Below, piece after piece: positions 26,301 through 27,230 of a stretch of 27,230 nt of DNA. The DNA lies in assembly GCA_965603365.1 (NCBI GenBank), contig CBFDCR010000069.1, positions 1 through 27,230 on the forward strand. Direction: 5' to 3'. Position 1 is the first letter of the stretch. Each line of letters starts with the position of its first letter. The translations under genes and the position numbers were made by a program. The notes below the pieces were generated by a model, which saw only the letters and a program-made list of their open reading frames with translations, searched no databases and was not told the DNA's origin. The stretch is from JAHELQ01 sp965603365 (GTDB lineage: Bacteria; Acidobacteriota; Aminicenantia; UBA2199).

Positions 26301-26778
26301 CACTAAAAAACTCTTTCAAAATGATACCGTTACTCCAGCCGTCATATAAAATGTGATGGTGGCTGAGGAGCACGGCATACCTGTTCCGACCGAGTTTACA
26401 CAGGGTGACCCTAAAGGGAACATCCCTTAAGTCAAATTTCTCTCTCCTGTCCAGAGACATTATCCCTTCCACCCGACCATCTGAAATATCAAAATATCTT
26501 ATTTCGGGATTATATCTTTTCAATATTATCTGTAACGGCTCCCTAATCGCCTGCCAGCGAAATTTCGCTCTCAACATTTCATTGGCATCGACAACAAAGT
26601 TCCAGGCCTGCTTAAAGACTTCGATATCTATTTCACCGGCAATGTATAAACACAATTGTTCAAAATATTGATCGCTCCGGGGATCCTTTAAATAATGAAA
26701 CAGCATCCCTGCCTGCATGGAGGTAAGGGGGATGATGTCTTCAGTATTTTTTTTATCTAACTGTTCCAATTTTTCCAT
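15982..26778 (-). CDS. Non-ribosomal peptide synthetase, C-A-T-C-A-T-C-A-T-C (3598 aa), first gene of the operon
   Basis: This cytosolic megasynthase activates and condenses three amino acids and ends with a fourth condensation domain that passes the chain to the next protein. Domains, by motif: C1 (HHILYDG near residue 140), A1 (TSGSTGKAKG ~611, YGPTETT ~748, NGKVDKKALP ~940), T1 (MGGHSL ~993), C2 (HHIVGDG ~1184), A2 (TSGSTGNPKG ~1655, YGPTEAT ~1803), T2 (LGGHSL ~2053), C3 (HHIVTDG ~2240), A3 (TSGSSGQPKG ~2725, YGPTENT ~2850), T3 (LGGHSL ~3095) and C4 (HHIVSDG ~3284). All core motifs, including the A10 lysines, look intact. There is no epimerase, methyltransferase or thioesterase. The ATG at 26778 has only a weak upstream GGA, but it places the C1 opening motif (PLTSMQAGMLFH) about 17 residues in, as expected for this family. 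About 450 bp of AT-rich non-coding DNA lies upstream, which suggests the operon head. Pocket residues read by eye give Ser for A2 and Leu for A3; A1 is uncertain. Confidence 0.96.
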   Translation of the reverse strand: MEKLEQLDKKNTEDIIPLTSMQAGMLFHYLKDPRSDQYFEQLCLYIAGEIDIEVFKQAWNFVVDANEMLRAKFRWQAIREPLQIILKRYNPEIRYFDISDGRVEGIMSLDRREKFDLRDVPFRVTLCKLGRNRYAVLLSHHHILYDGWSNGIILKEFFSAYGDLSNKKIPAAPVKNRFRDFVGWTQSRNTQRQKEYWQEYLEGFTTKTELPLNIRKEKETGGMGSHRISLGHDLRGRLEHFAASRQLTMADLLYCAWGVLLLKYTDGEDIIFGATVSGRSARIKGIENMVGLFINTLPVRVKTDFNEKIANLLTRINRSGRLREDYESTPLAMIKECSEIDNKEELFDSVVVIENYPLDSRLAQENSRLTVDSYSLYEMTDFVLTVGISLWDDMEIIFDYEAGLWAEETVIGMSHHFKFIVGEMIAHPEKRISEVDIISEEEKHQILFDFNNTRVEYAKDKTVHELFEGQAAGIPDATAAVFKREHVTYRALNGTANRLARVLRAKGIKADHIAGLLVNKSTGVVAGMMGILKAGGAYLPLDPDYPAERIEYMMEDSGLRLLVKAGTFDVSFPAAVTLVNLDDMPAHHADHSQLNTENNLTDLACVIYTSGSTGKAKGVMLEHRNILDYIYSVTRMFIISGTDIVLQQFSIAFDAAIEEIYPPLSNGGRLVILSREETRDIDVLVEKIEEERVTVIAVSPLLLNEINGMAAGKCRSIRLVLVGGDVLKPEFFDNIIKSKQVYNGYGPTETTVCVTFHKCGEHEVGNIPIGKPMANTRIFIVGKRNSLLPIGVAGELCIGGDGVSRGYLRRDELTKEKFMENPFAPGERFYKSGDLARWLPDGSLEFLGRIDDQVKIRGYRIEPAEIETLLSMVDGIKDAVVMARQDSQGDRYLCAYVARDSSGAVNTSELREYLSRQLPHYMVPTYFVSMPKIPVTANGKVDKKALPEPEYVRPGQAHSGPTDEVEEKMLAIWAAVLGKEQERIGLDDHFFDMGGHSLKTISLSSLIHREFNVKIKLAEMFKVLTIRGLSEYLKGAAKTGHFSPEPVEKREYYALSSAQKRLFILQQLQKDHTAYNITGALEMRGDIEIGRLEQTFAALVKRHEGLRTSFALIDDEPVQRIHDVLKFEIADYDAGGEGSWDEAGTSIIKEFVSPFNLCQAPLFRLGWLRLGGEKHILVMDMHHIVGDGISIEILVKEFTELYRGGELPCLKLQYRDYTHWQNRRRGREEVLRQRDYWLGEFSGEIPVLSLPTDDMRPVVQSFEGAALGFEIGGAETRALRTMVSREGITLFTVLLTVFNIFLSKVSGQEDIVVGSPTAGRQHTDVESIIGMFVNTLALRNFPAGEFTFIEFLKEVNRRALEAFDNQEYQFEDLVEALTVNASRDTSRNPLFDVMFGLENMEGREIEIPGLQVKPLGLEVMRGTAKFDISLSALEGGDRVSFLLEYSTKLFKEKTIGRLVGCFKEILTAVVKNPGIRLAEIDMVGSEQKRRLLYDFNNTVEKYPQDKTIHVLFEQQVERTPDRVSAVFAEKQLTYKEWSERANQWAGLLRSKGVAANSIVGLIAKRSLEMIEGLMAILKAGGAYLPLDPDSPPERVGYMLKDSGAALHLAAGHAAANLGQSREILDPAHTDLNRYSRKNLKKRSGPRDPIYLIYTSGSTGNPKGVMIEHRSVVNRLNWMQRLYPVGEQDVILQKTPFVFDVSVWELFWGSICGALLCLLEPGGEKSPEVIIEAVEKNRVTTMHFVPSMLKAFLAHIAAGIDLPRLAALTRVFSSAEALRPREVVQFNRQLAEKNGTKLINLYGPTEATVDVSYFNCFPGESVDIIPIGRPIDNNRLYILNQYVQLQPVGIAGELCIAGDGLARGYLNRSELTVEKFVSPPLVRGERLYKTGDLARFLPDGNIEFLGRLDYQVKIRGFRVELTEIESRLLTHSHIKEAVVLLKEEKEGEPYLCAYVVPGGESMVSPPQLRAYLAESVPGYMVPAYFVQMSALPLNPNGKVDRKSLPEPKLGIEVGYAAPRNKLEEKIAEIWGESLGIERKAIGIDANFFELGGHSLRAIQMISKLHKALGVRLTLAEVFKAPTIRKLVKTIEKTAIDVCDPIEPTALKEYYKMSSAQRRLFALQQMDLQGINYNVPQIIVLEKELKKPKLEAVFRKLIERHENLRTSFDMIGAEPVQKIHEGVDFDIEYYDLKEGIRGQEAIDRIIKDFVRPFDLGRAPLLRVGLVKSGEDRHILMVDMHHIVTDGLSQKILLRDFVEAYRGVELPVLRIQYKDYAAWQNSQKRGRRLQNQEKFWLREFEDGIPLLNLPTDFPVPVVQSFEGDTLCFEIGRTETAGLNRLALARGATLYMVLLAVFNILLARLSGEEDLVVGTPTAGRRHEELESIMGVFVNTLALRNYPKADRTFAGFLAELKQKTLAAFENQDYPFEDLVERVVLERDVGRNPLFDVMFTLQNFLVEPREILKEEIFGKVSQYRYESRMSKFNLTLSGMEWGESLFFEVEYCRKLFKEETILRFIDYFKGVVSAVLASVDQKIAEIEIMSETEKTKVLYGFNNTASEYPQTRAVHETIEEQVERSPDNIVLVGQCLRPVGNLDIQQISYKELNNQSNRLARLLRRKGTKPNNIIGIMAEPSLDMVVGTVGILKAGGAFLPFVSELPVDRIRYMLTDGGVGFLLTHTPFTGMSLEGCALLDLGNTDIFTGGEENPENVNDSDDLAYVIYTSGSSGQPKGVMIEHRSLNNLCQWHCRYYAVTSVDRAAKYADFSFDASVWEIFPYLTAGASIYPIAGEMRPDIAHLNSYFEEKNITIGFLPTQVCEQFMKLGNRSLRLLLTGGDKLKYFIKNDYQMVNNYGPTENTVVSTSFIVEDHYSNIPIGRPISNTQIYILSQHFMVQPIGIPGEICITGCGLSRGYLNSPELTLEKFVSPPFLEGKLLYRTGDLGRWLADGSIEFLGRIDFQVKIRGYRIELAEIESQLLDVASIKEAIVAVLKDNEGEKYLCAYIVSDDEPDTAELKSILARGIPHYMIPACFVRIEHVPLTAAGKVNRRALPPPVVKTGRDDTVPTGVMEKKLAGIWSEVLGIEKETITREADFWGLGGHSLKATVLLSLIHREFNVNIPLVDIFKRPTLRGLAQYIKGLTQDIFIPVDPVEKREFYPPSSAQKRLFVLCRIEAGSTAYNLPALMTIEGGLQRGRFGEAIHRLIERHESLRTSFSLIEGRVVQVIHEAVDFRIEYIEYREIAGQEQAVTTILREHMRPFDLSKAPLFRVVLARLAAEKDLLFFDMHHIVSDGVSMALLVREFIELYEAGTLPALRIQYRDFSQWQNKLFATEKIKKMERYWLDKFKEKIPPLNIPSDYPRPKVQDFLGDSIKCELKKALAEKLYKFTGETQTTLFMVFLAVFNVLLARYTRQEDIVVGTPIAGRNHADLKNIIGLFVNTLAMRNRPKGEKTFREFLEEVTGNALEAYENQDYPFDALIDKLSIPRDLGRNPLTDVWLVSESIDMPEFDIKDLKFRPVDFEAGITHSDLVLYIYDTGRGIYMVLEYATSLFKRSTVEEMLERFVGIMGHLLENPDIKLKHIEIVHNLSSAEPRFQGELQSDFDF
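17345..20489 (-). other. NRPS module 3 (C3-A3-T3), predicted L-leucine
   Basis: C3 has HHIVTDG and an unbroken fold. A3 pocket residues read by eye are D-A-W-F-L-G-N-V-V plus lysine, the classic leucine code known from surfactin synthetase. The 278 position depends on aligning F in GFLPT, which is how the known leucine domains align. The A10 core is AAGKVNRRALP, with the catalytic lysine kept. T3 carries LGGHSL. Confidence 0.82.
20490..23654 (-). other. NRPS module 2 (C2-A2-T2), predicted L-serine
   Basis: C2 (RLFILQQL opening, HHIVGDG, FVNTLALRN) is a standard amide-forming condensation domain. A2 pocket residues read by eye are D-V-W-H-F-S-L-V-D plus the A10 lysine. This is identical to the serine code of enterobactin synthetase EntF, so serine is a firm prediction. 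T2 carries FFELGGHSL with the phosphopantetheine serine. Confidence 0.85.
23655..26778 (-). other. NRPS module 1 (C1-A1-T1), substrate uncertain, possibly a basic residue
   Basis: C1 has the SMQxGMLFHxL opening and an intact HHxxxDG motif. As the first domain of the first gene it either receives an acyl or peptidyl donor in trans, or initiates with a fatty acid. Pocket positions of A1 read by eye against PheA are D235, A236, E239, A or V at 278, L299, G301, G322, V330, C331 and K517. The D-A-E...G..V-C-K frame resembles the bacitracin lysine code as I remember it, so a basic amino acid is possible, but the match is partial. Confidence 0.7.
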
Positions 26779-26865
26779 GTGGATTTTCCAGGGTTAAATC
26801 TCTCCAGTTCTAAATTACAAAAAACCAATATGCTTCCGCCCTTTTATACGAAACGATTAAAAATC

Positions 26866-26880
26866 ATTGCTGACGGCAAT
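26866..26880. repeat. Small dyad ATTGC-N5-GCAAT
   Basis: Five-base arms separated by five bases, about 90 nt upstream of the first start codon. It may be a regulator half-site pair, but arms this short arise often by chance. Confidence 0.2.
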
Positions 26881-26907
26881 TAAAATCCAAACGTTCGATT
26901 CACTGCC

Positions 26908-26937
26908 AAAAATCTGAAAACAGGCTGTTTTTCAGAT
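26908..26937 (-). terminator. Terminator-like hairpin in the leader
   Basis: ATCTGAAAA (26912-26920) pairs with TTTTCAGAT (26929-26937) across a short loop that can itself pair CAG/CTG with one bulge. Read on the minus strand, the stem is followed by a run of five T. It lies about 130 nt before the first gene, so it is either the terminator of a gene outside the window or a leader attenuator. The stem is AT-rich and only moderately stable. Confidence 0.35.
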
Positions 26938-26962
26938 CGACTGATCTCGATAAGACATCTCA

Positions 26963-26989
26963 ACTATAGCAAAATATATATTCAATCAA
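26963..26989 (-). promoter_or_regulatory. Possible sigma-70-type promoter of the NRPS operon
   Basis: On the minus strand TTGATT (26989-26984) and TATAGT (26968-26963) are separated by 15 nt in a very AT-rich stretch, about 185 nt before the first gene. The spacing is shorter than the ideal 17 nt. Another TATAAA at 26848-26843 lacks a matching -35 box. Weak evidence. Confidence 0.25.
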
Positions 26990-27122
26990 CTTTAAATAAG
27001 CTTCGTATTATTGGTGGATATATTTTATCAGATCGGTAGTTAAAATTCAATGGCTAAAGAATGAAAAATTGAAGAATTGAGGACAGGCGGACAAAAATTT
27101 CGATGCATCATTACTTCTATTA

Positions 27123-27140
27123 ATTTCACCTTCGTGAAAT
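27123..27140. repeat. Perfect inverted repeat, 7-bp arms
   Basis: ATTTCAC and GTGAAAT flank a 4-nt loop (CTTC). It could be an operator, a small hairpin or part of a dispersed intergenic element. No T-run follows on either strand, so it is not a classical terminator. Confidence 0.4.
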
Positions 27141-27230
27141 GCCGGCTGCCTCCAATGGGTTTGATGGTCTGGTTGGGTGTAATCTACAAGATTAAAACCT
27201 ATTAAATTTGTGGTGGGAGTTAGAAATTAT

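Larger units (their letters stand above)
26779..27230. other. AT-rich non-coding leader upstream of the operon
   Basis: About 450 bp without a convincing gene on either strand. On the minus strand the frame across ~27225-27056 is open for about 57 codons but has no start codon or recognisable motif. The region contains three small dyads, a weak sigma-70-like promoter candidate and no sign of tRNA, riboswitch or IS ends. Most likely it carries the operon promoter and leader. Confidence 0.6.

Noticed and set aside
27056..27227. Minus-strand open stretch of about 57 codons as a small or truncated gene
   Set aside because: It has a stop just upstream at the window edge, no start codon with a ribosome site and no coding character, so it was treated as non-coding.
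1..27230. CRISPR arrays, tRNA/rRNA genes, insertion sequences, thioesterase or epimerization domains
   Set aside because: Looked for and not seen. The regular similarities across the window are NRPS domain repeats inside coding sequence.

Overview
The window holds part of one large NRPS/PKS assembly-line operon, read entirely on the minus strand from about 26778 down to position 1, where it runs off the edge. It contains no housekeeping genes, tRNA, rRNA, CRISPR array or recognisable transposase, so the organism can only be guessed. The domains look like those of Firmicutes, cyanobacteria and uncultured Acidobacteriota/Aminicenantota-type bacteria. That is an impression of style, not a phylogeny.

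Layout in transcription order. 27230-26779 is an AT-rich leader without a convincing gene. 26778-15982 is a 3598-aa NRPS, C-A-T-C-A-T-C-A-T-C. 15971-10647 is a very unusual 1774-aa protein: half a condensation domain, then an adenylation domain interrupted twice, then a T domain. The first insertion, between A cores A2 and A3, is a radical SAM domain followed by a cobalamin-binding domain. The second, between A8 and A9, is a zinc-knuckle/PP-loop (adenine nucleotide alpha-hydrolase-like) domain. 10645-3734 is a 2303-aa PKS-NRPS hybrid, KS-AT-KR-DH-ACP-C. 3689-1 is the 5' part of a further NRPS, A-T-C-A, cut by the window edge at the point where its second A domain also appears to be interrupted. 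Gene gaps are 10, 1 and 44 nt, each start has a good Shine-Dalgarno sequence, and three of the four genes (all but the second) begin or end at a C|A or operon boundary that implies co-translation and ordered hand-over.

Working together, the line would build [acyl or nothing]-X1-Ser-Leu-X4-(C2 unit from malonyl-CoA, reduced and dehydrated)-X5-X6... Ser and Leu come from adenylation pocket residues read by eye that match textbook codes exactly. X4 is the residue loaded by the doubly interrupted A domain and is the likely target of radical-SAM/cobalamin and PP-loop chemistry. If KR and DH are both active, the following PKS module would turn X4 into a vinylogous 4-amino-2-enoyl unit, a possible electrophile. 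No thioesterase, epimerase or tailoring gene lies in the window, so the cluster continues beyond position 1.

The most novel object is the second gene: a radical SAM/B12 enzyme with its two halves in reversed order and a PP-loop domain with a non-canonical loop, both embedded in one adenylation domain.
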